64,000 nucleotides of DNA, from positions 62,001 to 126,000 of the forward strand of contig NZ_PJAS01000060.1 in the NCBI RefSeq assembly GCF_002836735.1, in the 5' to 3' direction. A program made the position numbers and the translations under genes. Source of the DNA: Psychrobacter sp. 4Bb (lineage in GTDB: Bacteria > Pseudomonadota > Gammaproteobacteria > Pseudomonadales > Moraxellaceae). Positions 1 to 9,542 of the stretch are shown here, in pieces (position 1 is the stretch's first letter; each line of letters starts with the position of its first letter). The notes below the pieces were generated by a model that searched no databases, was not told the origin of the DNA, and saw only the letters and a program-made list of their open reading frames with translations.

Positions 1-114
1 ATATACTGACCGTTATTCTTATCATTACAAGATTGCTATATATAGATAAGAGTCAATCTTTAATATGGTTTACTAAGTACGATAGATAAGTGAATAGGAA
101 AATACAAAGAGATT
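1..114. other. upstream region of rimP, no gene seen
   Basis: AT-rich non-coding sequence. I see no tRNA and no complete promoter that I can place with confidence. The last bases before the rimP start contain a purine-rich stretch (AAAGAGA) that can serve as its ribosome binding site. The gene upstream of rimP lies outside the window. Confidence 0.5.
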
Positions 115-615
115 ATGAAGCTTTCGACTAAAGTTGCAGAACTGACTAATATTATTGCCCCTGCCGTGGCCGCTTGTGATGTGTCACTATGGGGTATCGA
201 GTTTGCGCCACAAGGTCGTCGCTCTTTACTACGTATCTATATTGAGGCATTGCCAGAAGAGCAAGCCCAAGATAAACAAGTAACGATTGAAGATTGCGCG
301 GCAGTGAACCATCAAGTAAGCGGTATCTTAGAAGTTCATGATCCTATCGCTGGTGAGTACATCTTAGAAGTATCTTCACCTGGTTTTGACCGTGCGTTTT
401 TCTCAGATGAGCAAATGCATGCGTATGTTGGTCAAACTGTGAGCTTGCGTCTGATTCAAGCTATCGGTACAGGCGATCAGAAACGTCGTAAAGCCACAGG
501 TACTTTAGATAGTATTGATGAAAACTCTTTAAAACTGACGTCAAGTGATGGCGAGCAGTTTGAGATTGCATTAAGTAATATTGATAAAGCCAATTTGATT
601 TATGAAGATGCCTAG
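115..615 (+). CDS. rimP: ribosome maturation factor RimP
   Basis: RimP binds the maturing 30S subunit and is needed for efficient 16S processing and late assembly in the cytoplasm. The 166-residue protein has the family layout: an alpha/beta N-terminal domain (about 1-90, with the GIEF and RIYIE strands), the conserved ILEVSSPGFDR segment near 84-94, and a C-terminal Sm-like barrel. The ATG at 115 is preceded by AAAGAGA. It opens the classical rimP-nusA-infB-rbfA-truB cluster. A 135-bp spacer with a weak AACTGT/ACAGTT hairpin (630-651) separates it from nusA. Length and context are normal. Confidence 0.96.
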   Translation: MKLSTKVAELTNIIAPAVAACDVSLWGIEFAPQGRRSLLRIYIEALPEEQAQDKQVTIEDCAAVNHQVSGILEVHDPIAGEYILEVSSPGFDRAFFSDEQMHAYVGQTVSLRLIQAIGTGDQKRRKATGTLDSIDENSLKLTSSDGEQFEIALSNIDKANLIYEDA

Positions 616-750
616 ATTTTTACTAGGGTAACTGTTTATAGATAGACAGTTTTATCTTCCAATAGCTTATGTGGCTTATAGCAACTATATAATAGCAGCA
701 CCCAAATTATAAAATTTAAGTCAATTAAAAAATGATAGGACAGGTATAGC

Positions 751-2235
751 ATGAGTCGTGAAATCTTAACGGTAGTAGAAACTGTCAGTAATGAAAAGGG
801 CTTAAATCCTGAAGATATCTTTGAAGCAATTGAAGACGCTTTGGTGGTATCGACTAAAAAGAAAGTATATACCGAGCAGCCAGAAGTGGCTGTACGGGTA
901 GCAATCGACCGTGCAACTGGCGATTACGATACTTATCGTTACTGGACAGTGGTTGCAGATGAAGACCATGAAATGCCAGCTTGTCAGCTTGCTATCACCG
1001 ATCTTGATCAGGAAGAATGGTCAATTGGTGATATTAAAGAAGAGCAAATTGAGTCAATCGAATTTGGTCGTATTGCTGCTACTCAAGCCAAACAGGTCAT
1101 CATCCAAAAGATTCGTGAAGCTGAGCGTGCATTAGTTGCAGATGCTTTCGAGCCACGTGTTGGTGAGATGATGTATGGCGAAGTCAAAAAACAGACTCGT
1201 GATGGCTATATCATCGATTTGGGTGACAATGCCGAAGGTTATTTGTCACGTGATCAAATGTTGCCACGTGAACAACTTCGTGCAAAGTCGCGTATCAACG
1301 CTATCTTGTACCATGTGAACCGTGAAAACCGCGGTGCGCAGTTATTGTTATCTCGCACGCATCCTGAAATGCTATCAGCATTGATGCAAAAAGAAGTGCC
1401 TGAGATTGCAGAACAAATTATCGAAATTCGTAACGTCGCTCGTCTGCCAGGTACTCGTGCTAAAATAGCCGTGAAGACTAACGATCATCGTATTGATCCA
1501 GTTGGTGCCTGTATTGGTATGCGTGGTACACGTATCCAAGCAGTACAGCAAGAGTTAGACGGTGAGCGTATTGATGTGGTGGTATGGTCAGATGATCCTG
1601 CCCAGTTCATCATCAGCTCTCTAGAGCCTGCTGACGTAAGCAGTATCATTTTAGATGAAGATACGCAAACGGCAGATATTATCTTTAGCACCAATGATCA
1701 GTTGGCGCGTGCTATTGGCTCACAAGGTCAAAACGTACGTTTAGCGTCTGAGTTGACGGGCTATAAGCTTAATATGATGCTTGAAGAAGAGTATCAGCAA
1801 CGTCAACAAAACGAATCGAAAGCGTTTATTGAATTATTCTATGAGCGCCTAGAAGTAGATAAAGATTTAGCACAGGCGTTGGTCGATATTGGTTTTACCA
1901 GTATCGAAGAAGTTGCCTATGTACCAGTTGAGACTTTCTATGATATCGAAGGTCTAGACGATGAAGCGATTGATATGATTCAAGAGCGGGCTAAAGAAGT
2001 TGTCATCGCTGATGAACTGGTCAAACAACAGAACATGAAAGAGCCAAGTCAAGAGCTTCAAGAGCTTGAAGGTATGACAGTCAGTTGGGCTTATAAAATG
2101 GCGCAAAAAGACATCATTACTGTTGATGACTTGGCAGAACAAGCCGTCTTCGATCTAGAAGATATCGAAGGATTAGACTCTGAAACTGCAGGAAAACTCA
2201 TCATGAAAGCTCGGGAATCTTGGTTCGATGAATAA
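751..2235 (+). CDS. nusA: transcription termination/antitermination factor NusA
   Basis: NusA binds RNA polymerase and nascent RNA and modulates pausing, Rho-dependent and intrinsic termination, and antitermination of rRNA operons. The 494 residues show the full proteobacterial architecture: N-terminal polymerase-binding domain (about 1-125), S1 domain (about 135-200), two KH domains (about 230-345, including the GMRGTRIQ and GSQGQNVRLAS motifs) and two acidic helix-hairpin-helix repeats at the C terminus (about 360-425 and 435-490), the part that contacts the alpha-subunit C-terminal domain. The start has an AGGACAGG ribosome binding site. It lies between rimP and infB as in most gammaproteobacteria. 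Confidence 0.98.
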   Translation: MSREILTVVETVSNEKGLNPEDIFEAIEDALVVSTKKKVYTEQPEVAVRVAIDRATGDYDTYRYWTVVADEDHEMPACQLAITDLDQEEWSIGDIKEEQIESIEFGRIAATQAKQVIIQKIREAERALVADAFEPRVGEMMYGEVKKQTRDGYIIDLGDNAEGYLSRDQMLPREQLRAKSRINAILYHVNRENRGAQLLLSRTHPEMLSALMQKEVPEIAEQIIEIRNVARLPGTRAKIAVKTNDHRIDPVGACIGMRGTRIQAVQQELDGERIDVVVWSDDPAQFIISSLEPADVSSIILDEDTQTADIIFSTNDQLARAIGSQGQNVRLASELTGYKLNMMLEEEYQQRQQNESKAFIELFYERLEVDKDLAQALVDIGFTSIEEVAYVPVETFYDIEGLDDEAIDMIQERAKEVVIADELVKQQNMKEPSQELQELEGMTVSWAYKMAQKDIITVDDLAEQAVFDLEDIEGLDSETAGKLIMKARESWFDE

Positions 2236-2382
2236 GCGGTAACTGCATATCGCTGTCTTTTGGTGATATGCTATTGAGAATAAAGCGCTGATATTATTTA
2301 TAAGTATCAGCCTTAACCCAATCATTTGTAGCCAACAACTGAATTGAACATATAGCAAATAATAGACAGTAGGTGATAATAA

Positions 2383-5109
2383 ATGGCAGATAAGACCGTC
2401 AAAGAACTGGCAGAAATGGTAGGCAAAACTACAGATGCTGTAAAGCAGCAATTAGTAGATGCTGGCCTGCCTGCTCGCGCAGAGGATGACCTAGTCACCG
2501 AGCTTGAGCAAGAAAAGCTGGTGACGTATTTAAAGCAAAGTCATGGTCAACAAGAAAAGCGTCGTATTAGTCTTAAATCTAAGACGACCAGTACTGCACG
2601 TGTGACCGGCTCTTCTGGTAAATCTAAGAGCGTCAACGTAGAAGTGCGTAAAAAGAAAGTATTTGAAAAGCCTGATCCAGAAAAAATGGCTGAAGAGCTA
2701 GCTGCTCGTGAGCAGGCTCTAATTGAGTCTCAAGAACGTGCAGCAAAAGAAGCTGAAGAACGCGCCGCTACTAAGAAAAAAGCGGAAGAGCGTCAAGCAG
2801 CAACACTAGCAGCAATGCGCGCAAGCTTAGGCTCTAGCAAAAAATCAGACGACAAAAACGATGATATTTCTACATCAGTTGTCGTCAAAAAAGGCGGCAA
2901 AGCGACTGCTGAAGTTAAGCCTAAAGAGCAGCCGAAAAAGAAAGTTGCTGCAACCAAGCCTAAAGTTGAAACCGCTGCTGAACGTAAAGCTCGCGAGACT
3001 CGTGAGAAAGAAGAAGCGCGTCTGCGTGAAATCGAATTAGAAACCCGCCGCACACAAGCTGAAGAAGCGCAAAAGCGTACACTTGAGCAAATGCGCAAAA
3101 TGGCTGGTAAATATACAGATCGTGAGCCTGTTACTGAAGTACGTAAAGATGAGCCATTGGCTGAAGGTTTGGTCGGTGATGCACTAGAAGAGTCTTTCGA
3201 AAAAGAACGTCGCGAAATCAAGCGCGGTTCGAACAGTACTGGTACTCGTGGTCGTCGTCGTAAAAACCAAGATGAGCGCGAAATCAAAAACCGCAAAAAC
3301 GGTTTGCGTTCAACTCAAGCATCACAACATAAGTTTGAAAAACCTGTTGAAAAAATTGTCTATGATGTCGAGATTAGTGAGCAAATTTCAGTTGCCGATC
3401 TTGCTCAGCGTATGGCAGTTAAAGCTCGCGAAGTAACCAAATTACTTATGAAAATGGGTGAAATGGCTCATGAATCAGATACGATTGATCAAGCAACCGC
3501 AAGCTTGCTTGTTGAAGAAATGGGTCACAACCCAGTACCAGTTAGTGATACTAAAGTCGAAGATGACTTACAGTACGCAGTTGATGAGCGTAGTAGTAAT
3601 ATCCAGACTCGTCCACCAGTAGTGACTATTATGGGTCACGTCGATCATGGTAAGACCTCACTACTAGATAAAATTCGTGAAACGAAAGTTGCGAATGGTG
3701 AAGCGGGCGGCATTACACAGCATATCGGTGCTTACCATGTAAAAACTGATCGCGGTGTTATTACTTTCCTTGATACTCCAGGTCACGCAGCGTTTAGCGC
3801 AATGCGTTCACGTGGTGCTCAAGCGACTGATATCGTTGTATTGGTTGTTGCAGCTGATGATGGCATGATGCCACAAACAGCAGAAGCGATTGATCATGCA
3901 CGTGCAGCTGGTACGCCGATTATTGTTGCTATCAACAAAATGGATAAGCCGGGCGCTGATCCTGACCGTGTTCTTAATGAATTAACGACGAAAGAAGTTG
4001 TTTCGGAAGAATGGGGCGGCGATACACCAATGGCTCGTATCTCAGCCAAAACAGGCGAAGGTATCGAAGACTTGCTAGAGTTCATTAGCTTACAAGCTGA
4101 GTTAATGGAACTAGAAGCACCATTAGACGGTGCTGCTCAGGGTGTGGTTATTGAGTCAAGACTTGAAAAAGGTCGTGGTCCTGTTGTTAGTGTCCTCGTC
4201 AAAAAAGGTACCTTGAAACAAGGCGACTTGGTTCTAGCTGGTGAGCATTATGGTAAAGTTCGTGCATTGACTGACGAGCATGGCCAACGTATCAAGTCAG
4301 CTGGTCCTTCTATCCCTGTAGAGATTTTAGGTCTGCCTGAGACACCTGCTGCTGGTAGCGAGTTCCTAGTTGTAACGGATGAGAAAAAAGCTCGTGAAGT
4401 TGCGGACTTTAGAACCAACCGTGAGCGTGAGCGTCAACTTGAGCGTCAAAATGCCATGCGTTTAGAAAGCATGTTTGATCAGATGGGCCAAGGCGATGTG
4501 TCATTCTTGAATATCGTACTGAAAACAGACGTACGTGGTTCACTTGAAGCACTACTAGCTGCCCTAAATGAATTGTCTACTGATGAAGTAAAAGTCAGAG
4601 TGATCAGTTCAGGTGTTGGTCCTATCTCTGAGTCTGACGTAACCCTTGCAGAATCGAGTGAAGCGGTACTTTTAGGCTTTAACGTTCGTGCAGATGCTAC
4701 TGCACGCCGTAAAGCAGATACTGCTAACATGGATATTCGCTACTATAGCGTAATCTATGGTTTGATCGATGATGTTAAAGCAGCAATGAGCGGTATGCTT
4801 GCTCCTGAACATCGCGAGAAAATCCTTGGTGTTGCAGACGTTCGTGAAGTATTCCGTTCTAGTAAGTTTGGTGCTGCTGCTGGTTGTATGGTGGTCGAAG
4901 GTACAATTTATCGCAACAAACCTATCCGCGTATTGCGTGATGATCAAGTTATCTTTACTGGTCAATTGCAATCATTGCGTCGTTATAAAGAAGACGTTAA
5001 CGAAGTACGTACTGGTATGGAATGTGGTCTGGCCGTTCGTGGCTATGATGTTGAAGCTGGCGATAAGATCGAAGTCTTTGAAATCCAAGAGTTCGCACGT
5101 ACTATCTAA
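2383..5109 (+). CDS. infB: translation initiation factor IF-2
   Basis: IF-2 is the GTPase that brings fMet-tRNA to the 30S subunit and promotes subunit joining. The 908-residue protein starts with an IF2-N domain (about 1-50), followed by a long Lys/Glu/Ala-rich charged linker (about 60-300) and a second IF2-N domain (about 330-380). The GTPase domain has G1 GHVDHGKT at 418-425, G3 DTPGH from 464 and G4 NKMD at 518-521, then domains II-IV that bind the ribosome and fMet-tRNA. An AGGTGA site precedes the ATG. E. coli infB uses internal starts to make shorter forms; I cannot tell whether that happens here. Confidence 0.98.
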   Translation: MADKTVKELAEMVGKTTDAVKQQLVDAGLPARAEDDLVTELEQEKLVTYLKQSHGQQEKRRISLKSKTTSTARVTGSSGKSKSVNVEVRKKKVFEKPDPEKMAEELAAREQALIESQERAAKEAEERAATKKKAEERQAATLAAMRASLGSSKKSDDKNDDISTSVVVKKGGKATAEVKPKEQPKKKVAATKPKVETAAERKARETREKEEARLREIELETRRTQAEEAQKRTLEQMRKMAGKYTDREPVTEVRKDEPLAEGLVGDALEESFEKERREIKRGSNSTGTRGRRRKNQDEREIKNRKNGLRSTQASQHKFEKPVEKIVYDVEISEQISVADLAQRMAVKAREVTKLLMKMGEMAHESDTIDQATASLLVEEMGHNPVPVSDTKVEDDLQYAVDERSSNIQTRPPVVTIMGHVDHGKTSLLDKIRETKVANGEAGGITQHIGAYHVKTDRGVITFLDTPGHAAFSAMRSRGAQATDIVVLVVAADDGMMPQTAEAIDHARAAGTPIIVAINKMDKPGADPDRVLNELTTKEVVSEEWGGDTPMARISAKTGEGIEDLLEFISLQAELMELEAPLDGAAQGVVIESRLEKGRGPVVSVLVKKGTLKQGDLVLAGEHYGKVRALTDEHGQRIKSAGPSIPVEILGLPETPAAGSEFLVVTDEKKAREVADFRTNRERERQLERQNAMRLESMFDQMGQGDVSFLNIVLKTDVRGSLEALLAALNELSTDEVKVRVISSGVGPISESDVTLAESSEAVLLGFNVRADATARRKADTANMDIRYYSVIYGLIDDVKAAMSGMLAPEHREKILGVADVREVFRSSKFGAAAGCMVVEGTIYRNKPIRVLRDDQVIFTGQLQSLRRYKEDVNEVRTGMECGLAVRGYDVEAGDKIEVFEIQEFARTI

Positions 5110-5197
5110 AGCTGCTGTTCGATAGCAGAGTATGTATTAATGCAATATGCGTGATCCGCTGAGCTTTTAGATACTTTGCTAATATCCAGCTGTACTT

Positions 5198-5232
5198 AGG
5201 CCTAACAGGTACATCCTGCTAGGCCTTTTTTA
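5198..5232 (+). terminator. intrinsic terminator after infB
   Basis: The arms AGGCCTAACAGG and CCTGCTAGGCCT pair over 11 of 12 positions around a 5-nt loop, and a run of T follows. It lies between infB and rbfA, so it probably causes partial termination, with rbfA-truB relying on read-through or on a local promoter. Confidence 0.8.
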
Positions 5233-5309
5233 GCACATATCAGTGCAACATTTATTAATCAGCAGATTTATACAGTAATAAAATAAGCCCATTAAAGTAA
5301 GGTAATAAC

Positions 5310-5699
5310 ATGAACCAACGTTTACAAAGATTATCGGATCAGATTCAGCGTGAGCTTGCTGTTCTTATTCGTGATGAAGTCAATGACCCTCGTCTAACGG
5401 GTTTTGTCACAATCTCTAGTGTCAAAGTTAGCCCAGATTTAGGCTATGCGGACGTCTATGTCACTATCATGGAGCCTGAGCTCAATGATTCTATGAACAA
5501 GACCAATCATGAAGAAAGTATCAAAGTATTGAATAAAGCAGCAGGGTTTTTGCGTACGGAACTAAGCCATAGCTTAAAAACACGTACTACGCCGCGCTTA
5601 CGTTTTCATTATGATGAAGTAACGGCTCGTGGTAACTATATGATGGACTTGATTAGTAAGGCCGTGACTAAAACTGAGCAAAACGAGAATGACGAGTAA
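5310..5699 (+). CDS. rbfA: 30S ribosome-binding factor RbfA
   Basis: RbfA is a small KH-type protein that binds free 30S subunits, is required for 16S 5'-end maturation and is important for growth in the cold. The 129 residues match the family length. Recognisable parts are the N-terminal RIQREL-like helix (here LSDQIQRELAVLIRDEVNDPRL), the FVTISSVKVSPDLGYADVYVT sheet and the LRTELS.SLKTRTTPRLRFHYD segment. An AAGGTAA ribosome binding site precedes the ATG. It ends 9 nt before truB and is surely co-transcribed with it. Confidence 0.96.
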   Translation: MNQRLQRLSDQIQRELAVLIRDEVNDPRLTGFVTISSVKVSPDLGYADVYVTIMEPELNDSMNKTNHEESIKVLNKAAGFLRTELSHSLKTRTTPRLRFHYDEVTARGNYMMDLISKAVTKTEQNENDE

Positions 5700-5708
5700 A
5701 TTATTATT

Positions 5709-6800
5709 ATGTCTATAGCGTCTAAGCAAGTTGATAAAAAAGCCAATAAAGTACCTGAAAAAGTAAAAGTTTCAGGTGTCATATTGGTGGATAAACCCAA
5801 AGGTATGACCTCGCAGCAAGTCGTGTCAAAAGTGAAGTATTTATTTAAATCACCGATACACGATAGTAAAAAGGCAGGGCATACAGGGACGCTTGATCCG
5901 ATGGCAACTGGCCTGTTACCTATTTGTTTGGGTGAAGCCACCAAGTTTAGCCATTATCAACTGGATGCTGATAAATCTTATCAAGCGACTATCTTGCTAG
6001 GTAGTCAAACCGATACTGGTGATGCTGATGGTCAAATCGTAACGCAGGCATCTATTCCCGTATTTGACGAAGCATCATTGGCGACTATTGCCCAGCAGTT
6101 TTTGGGTGCTCAGCAGCAGATACCTCCGATGTATTCAGCGCTAAAAAAAGATGGCAAAAAACTGTATGAATATGCTCGCGCTGGTATTGAGGTTGATAGA
6201 CCGCCTAGAGATATCACGATTAAAGCAATCAATCTACAGATGATAGATGATACCCAGATTAATCTCACGGTTACTTGTACGAAAGGTACTTACGTACGAG
6301 TATTAGCGGAAGATATTGCAAAGCAGCTAGGTACGCTAGGACATTTGACGGCATTGCGTCGTACACAAGTAGGGAGCTTTAACATTGATGATGCGATCGC
6401 TTTATCTTCATTAGAAGAGCATGGTTTAGAGGAGCGTCAGTCTTGGCTACTGCCCATCGATGCTTGTATTGATATCGATGCTGAGCTAACCCTGACAGAG
6501 GAACAATGCGCCCGCGTACATATGGGGCAACGCTTAAACGTATTTGATGAGCTAACAGGTAAGCTCAAGGATTATGTTGTTAGAATGGTTTCTGACCAGC
6601 TGTCTAAGAATAGCTCTGTCGATATTAATGATGATGCTAGTACTCACAGTAAAGCTAATATTGGTCTTGATGCGCCTCAGCTCCTAGAGCATGAAATACC
6701 TATTGATATACGTTTACTCAATGAGCAGGGAGAATTTCTCGGTTTGGGGTCTGTGAGCTTAAACGGACGTTTACAACCTAAGAAATTGATTCAGCGCTAA
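5709..6800 (+). CDS. truB: tRNA pseudouridine(55) synthase TruB
   Basis: TruB converts U55 of the tRNA T-loop to pseudouridine. The catalytic motif GHTGTLDPMATGLLP is present, with nucleophile Asp63, followed by the KSYQA segment and the KGTYVRVLAEDI motif. At 363 residues it is about 50 longer than E. coli TruB. There is an N-terminal extension of roughly 20 Lys/Val-rich residues, and a polar Asn/Asp/Ser-rich insertion (about 300-325) in the C-terminal PUA-like region. The catalytic core is intact. No strong ribosome binding site is visible, which suggests translational coupling to rbfA 9 nt upstream. Confidence 0.95.
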   Translation: MSIASKQVDKKANKVPEKVKVSGVILVDKPKGMTSQQVVSKVKYLFKSPIHDSKKAGHTGTLDPMATGLLPICLGEATKFSHYQLDADKSYQATILLGSQTDTGDADGQIVTQASIPVFDEASLATIAQQFLGAQQQIPPMYSALKKDGKKLYEYARAGIEVDRPPRDITIKAINLQMIDDTQINLTVTCTKGTYVRVLAEDIAKQLGTLGHLTALRRTQVGSFNIDDAIALSSLEEHGLEERQSWLLPIDACIDIDAELTLTEEQCARVHMGQRLNVFDELTGKLKDYVVRMVSDQLSKNSSVDINDDASTHSKANIGLDAPQLLEHEIPIDIRLLNEQGEFLGLGSVSLNGRLQPKKLIQR

Positions 6801-6903
6801 TAGTAACGTTTTCATCAATGCTACTTAAATAGAGAAACTACCACCTAATATTGGTTTGATTTACTAATAGTTTACACTAATCACATACCGTCACATTTTA
6901 TTG

Positions 6904-6936
6904 CAGGTTTCGCCTATGGTGAAACCTGTTTTTTTT
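6904..6936 (+). terminator. intrinsic terminator after truB
   Basis: CAGGTTTCGCC pairs with GGTGAAACCTG around a 3-nt loop and is followed directly by eight T. It marks the end of the rimP-truB transcript and separates it from the DJ-1-family gene. Confidence 0.92.
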
Positions 6937-7186
6937 GTACTCTAGATTCATCAGATAGGGAATGCTGAGTTAAAAAATAAAACGGACAAATATTATAAAA
7001 ATAAAAAATTGCCATAAGGTTAATAACTAAAACGATAAACAATTAAAAGTAAAAACCAATGCAGAAAGGACGCATTTGAACAAAAATAAAATAGTTCAAA
7101 GGAGAATGTACTGCCAAACAATAATAAAACTAACTTATAAAAATATACTGGCTCACAAAAACTAATAGATAAGAAGAAGGAAAGTT
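6937..7186. other. AT-rich promoter region of the DJ-1-family gene
   Basis: Non-coding, very A-rich (many short AAAAATA runs). It must hold the promoter for the gene at 7187, but I cannot pick one hexamer pair with confidence. AAGAAGGAAAG just before 7187 is the ribosome binding site. Confidence 0.5.
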
Positions 7187-7711
7187 ATGAAAACGATCGC
7201 TTTTTTACTACATAACCACTTTGAACAAGCAGAGTATGAAGACGTCAATAATCAGCTAAAAGACAAAGGCTATAAAACACTTCTCATAACAACAAATGAT
7301 AAAAAAGAAGTGCAAGCCATGCAGCAAGACGTAGATAAGAGTGATACTTTTACTGCTGATATCTTTGCAGAAGATGCCAACGTCTCTGACTATGATGCAT
7401 TGGTGTTACCAGGTGGTACTGTCAACGCTGATACTATTCGTGGTAACGAAAAGGCTCATCAAATTATCAACGCTATTAATGAAGCAGGAAAGCCGTTAGC
7501 TGTTATTTGCCATGCTCCTTGGGTTCTCATCAATACAGGTATTGCTAAAGGTAAAACCCTTACCGCTTACCCTACTTTGCAATTAGATCTAGAAAATGCT
7601 GGAGCAAACTACGTAGACAAGACAGTACAAGTAGATGGTAATCTTATTACTTCGCGTAACCCAGATGATATTCCTAATTTTGTTGATGCCATAGATAAAG
7701 CATTATCTTAG
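7187..7711 (+). CDS. DJ-1/PfpI family protein (class I glutamine amidotransferase-like)
   Basis: A 174-residue single-domain protein of the DJ-1/PfpI superfamily. The nucleophile elbow AVICHAPW places the conserved cysteine at 108 followed by His109, the arrangement of the PfpI/YhbO branch. Related parts are the N-terminal FLLHNHFEQAEYED segment, the DYDALVLPGGTVNADTIRG loop and the C-terminal LITSRNPDDIPNF. Family members act as stress-response proteins with reported deglycase, glyoxalase or weak protease activities; which applies here cannot be read from sequence. It has its own promoter region and a strong AAGAAGGAAAG site. It leads a small unit with two short acidic proteins, between truB and rpsO. 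Confidence 0.88.
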   Translation: MKTIAFLLHNHFEQAEYEDVNNQLKDKGYKTLLITTNDKKEVQAMQQDVDKSDTFTADIFAEDANVSDYDALVLPGGTVNADTIRGNEKAHQIINAINEAGKPLAVICHAPWVLINTGIAKGKTLTAYPTLQLDLENAGANYVDKTVQVDGNLITSRNPDDIPNFVDAIDKALS

Positions 7712-7808
7712 AATTTCGACTTCTAACTAAATAATTTCAATTAACTAAGTACTATTAAATTTCAAATTTTTATAACTAACATTTATAACCATAACTAAGG
7801 AAGATACT

Positions 7809-7970
7809 ATGTCAAACTCTAATCCAAATGATACTAAGCTTGAGCAACAACGTTCTGATTCAGCAGAAGCAGCACTTAAAGGTCAAACTGAAGACAATCA
7901 TAGTGAAAACAGCGAAGCAGCAGCAGAACGTATCGCAGCTAACTTAGAAAATGCGAAAGAAGACAAGTAG
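7809..7970 (+). CDS. small acidic disordered protein (53 aa)
   Basis: A 53-residue open frame with a good ribosome binding site (AACTAAGGAAG, about 4-5 nt before the ATG). It begins MSNSNPNDTK and consists almost only of Ala, Glu, Asp, Asn, Gln, Ser and Lys, with no cysteine, aromatic residue or membrane segment, so it is predicted to be disordered. It lies 97 nt after the DJ-1-family gene and 113 nt before a second small protein that starts in a similar way (MSNSPNN). I do not recognise a family. The strong Shine-Dalgarno sequence and position make it a likely real gene; stress-related function is only a guess from context. Confidence 0.6.
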   Translation: MSNSNPNDTKLEQQRSDSAEAALKGQTEDNHSENSEAAAERIAANLENAKEDK

Positions 7971-7979
7971 GTTTTTAAT

Positions 7980-8002
7980 ATGCCACCTGTAATAGGTGGC
8001 AT
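7980..8002 (+). other. perfect hairpin without T-run
   Basis: ATGCCACCT and AGGTGGCAT form a perfect 9-bp stem with a 5-nt loop, ten bases after the stop of the 53-residue gene. No T-tract follows, so it is more likely an mRNA 3'-end stabiliser or processing site than a terminator. Confidence 0.6.
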
Positions 8003-8083
8003 CGATATGTTTATAGTTTGCACGTCTTATGATCGATGAGTGCAAGTACAGTTAGTCCACAAAATAATAATTTAGGAGCTAAT

Positions 8084-8260
8084 ATGAGTAATTCACCGAA
8101 CAATATGGACGAGCAAGAAAAAGAGATTGAAAAGCTTGCAGAAGAAATCAATCCAAGCGAGCATACTGCCCCAGACAGTCTAGCAGAAGTGACTACTGCC
8201 GCGCCTCTTGAAGATGATGAACTAGGCGGCAATGCAAAAGAATCTGATGTTAATAAGTAG
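8084..8260 (+). CDS. small acidic disordered protein (58 aa)
   Basis: A 58-residue protein starting MSNSPNNMDEQEKEIEKLAEE. I chose the ATG at 8084 over the in-frame ATG at 8036 because AGGAG lies 5 nt upstream of 8084 and nothing comparable precedes 8036. The product is strongly acidic, with a short amphipathic stretch at about 9-22 followed by a Pro/Ala/Glu-rich tail. It has no cysteine or hydrophobic segment. Its first residues resemble those of the small protein at 7809, which suggests the two may be diverged copies. No family recognised. The terminator at 8343 closes the unit. Confidence 0.62.
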   Translation: MSNSPNNMDEQEKEIEKLAEEINPSEHTAPDSLAEVTTAAPLEDDELGGNAKESDVNK

Positions 8261-8342
8261 TCTGCTTAGGTAGGATGTTAATAGCTAGTTATCTGTAGGA
8301 TATTAGTTACTAGAAATTAAATGTCGCTTTACAAGTATTATG

Positions 8343-8371
8343 AAAAACTGCTGCTAGTTCAGCAGTTTTTT
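8343..8371 (+). terminator. intrinsic terminator after the small-protein unit
   Basis: AAAAACTGCTG pairs perfectly with CAGCAGTTTTT around a 6-nt loop and the T-run continues. The downstream edge of its T-run runs into the extended -10 element of the next promoter. Confidence 0.92.
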
Positions 8372-8379
8372 GTTATAAT
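8371..8379 (+). promoter_or_regulatory. extended -10 promoter, probably for rpsO
   Basis: TGTTATAAT is a perfect extended -10 element (TGn plus TATAAT). The -35 region, which falls inside the preceding terminator stem (CTGCTA at 8351-8356, 17-bp spacer), matches the consensus poorly, as is common for extended -10 promoters. Transcription from here would give rpsO a leader of roughly 255 nt. Confidence 0.6.
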
Positions 8380-8643
8380 TACCCCCACATTTAAATTAGG
8401 TTTTGGATGATGTACTGTAGTTAGCCCATTACTTTGATTAAGTAGTGCTATAGCTAAATACAATGTACGATTCAAAACGTACTAAATGGTTGTTAACTGA
8501 GCTTGTCGTACACTAGGTCAACTCTAGTAATGCAGGGTTGTCCTGAATGGCGTACAGGTTATTTTATTTATTATTCTATTGCTTTAATACTGACTCAAAT
8601 TGCAGTCCGTTTTTTAAAGTTTTTAGCATTGCCGGAGATATTT
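8380..8643 (+). other. rpsO leader
   Basis: About 260 nt without a gene between the likely promoter and the rpsO start. In E. coli the rpsO leader folds into a pseudoknot that S15 binds to repress its own translation. I expect autoregulation here too but could not identify the binding structure by eye. An open frame runs back from rpsO to a TTG at 8503; I do not believe that extension is translated. Confidence 0.4.
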
Positions 8644-8910
8644 ATGCTAACTAATACCGATCGTGAACAAATCATCGCTCAATACCAACGTGGCGAAAAT
8701 GACACTGGTTCCCCAGAAGTTCAAGTAGCTTTGTTGAGTGCTCGTATCAATGATTTGCAGAACCACTTTAAAGCACACAAAGCTGACCATCATAGCCGTC
8801 GCGGTCTTATCCGTATGGTTAACACGCGTCGTAAACTGCTTGATTACTTAAAAGGTAAAGACCTTGGTCGTTACACTACTCTAATCAGCCAGTTGGGTCT
8901 ACGTCGTTAA
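8644..8910 (+). CDS. rpsO: 30S ribosomal protein S15
   Basis: Primary 16S rRNA-binding protein of the small subunit platform. The 88-residue product starting [11 protein letters not shown] is the usual length and carries the hallmark segments [26 protein letters not shown] and [13 protein letters not shown] placed the start at 8644 because a longer open frame from a TTG at 8503 adds a hydrophobic stretch never found in S15, and GGAG lies just before 8644. It precedes pnp as in E. coli, but with a terminator and a 690-bp spacer between them. Confidence 0.98.
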   Translation: MLTNTDREQIIAQYQRGENDTGSPEVQVALLSARINDLQNHFKAHKADHHSRRGLIRMVNTRRKLLDYLKGKDLGRYTTLISQLGLRR

Positions 8911-8997
8911 TCTAACGACAATAGTACGAGTGGATGCTGAATTTTTTGCTAAGTCGCTTGGAACTTGTTGGTTATTATCGATAAAATAGATTTTTCT

Positions 8998-9032
8998 AAA
9001 AACGGTGTGGAATAGTTTCACGCCGTTTTTTT
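8998..9032 (+). terminator. intrinsic terminator after rpsO
   Basis: AAAAACGGTGTG pairs with CACGCCGTTTTT (one G-T pair) around a 9-nt loop, followed by more T. It separates rpsO from pnp. Confidence 0.9.
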
Positions 9033-9478
9033 ATGCTTATTCGTTTTAGATACCGTGCTCAAATAGTAAGAGCTATAACTCCTTCTATAGAATAGTTAAG
9101 AGGAATATTGGTATAAACTGTACTAACCAAGCCTCAAATACGGTATTTTCTGACGATAATTGCGCTACTGTGCAATTAATTGGTCAATGGCTATAAATCA
9201 CTGTAAAATAATGCCTTGTGAGTTTGATAGCGCATCTGCTACAGATATGGTGATTATTGATAGAATACTTATTATTTGGCTTGGTAATCAGCGCAGATAG
9301 CTGATATTTGAAAGTTCAGAAAATAGCCTGTAGGGTTTTTAGCATCGAAGTCTTTTGACTTAATGTCTTTTTGATAGTATTTATAGTAAAGCCAAAATTG
9401 CACGACCGAATATACATAATAGTACGATGTCTAACTCAGATAAATATATGAGATAACCAAGTAACGTTATTGGCATTG

Positions 9479-9511
9479 GTTGCGATGCTTTCTGATAGAA
9501 AGCATCGCAAC
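9479..9511 (+). promoter_or_regulatory. perfect 14-bp stem-loop in the pnp leader
   Basis: GTTGCGATGCTTTC (9479-9492) and GAAAGCATCGCAAC (9498-9511) are exact inverted repeats around the 5-nt loop TGATA. No T-run follows, so it is not a terminator. It is the best candidate for an RNase III site used in pnp autoregulation. Confidence 0.75.
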
Positions 9512-9542
9512 TGATAGCCATATACACAGAATTTTAATGACA

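Noticed and set aside
2793-3296. 167-codon frame on the - strand inside infB
   Set aside because: Lies wholly within the conserved infB linker; Ser/Arg-rich composition is typical of the reverse of Lys/Glu/Ala codons, and it has no ribosome binding site.
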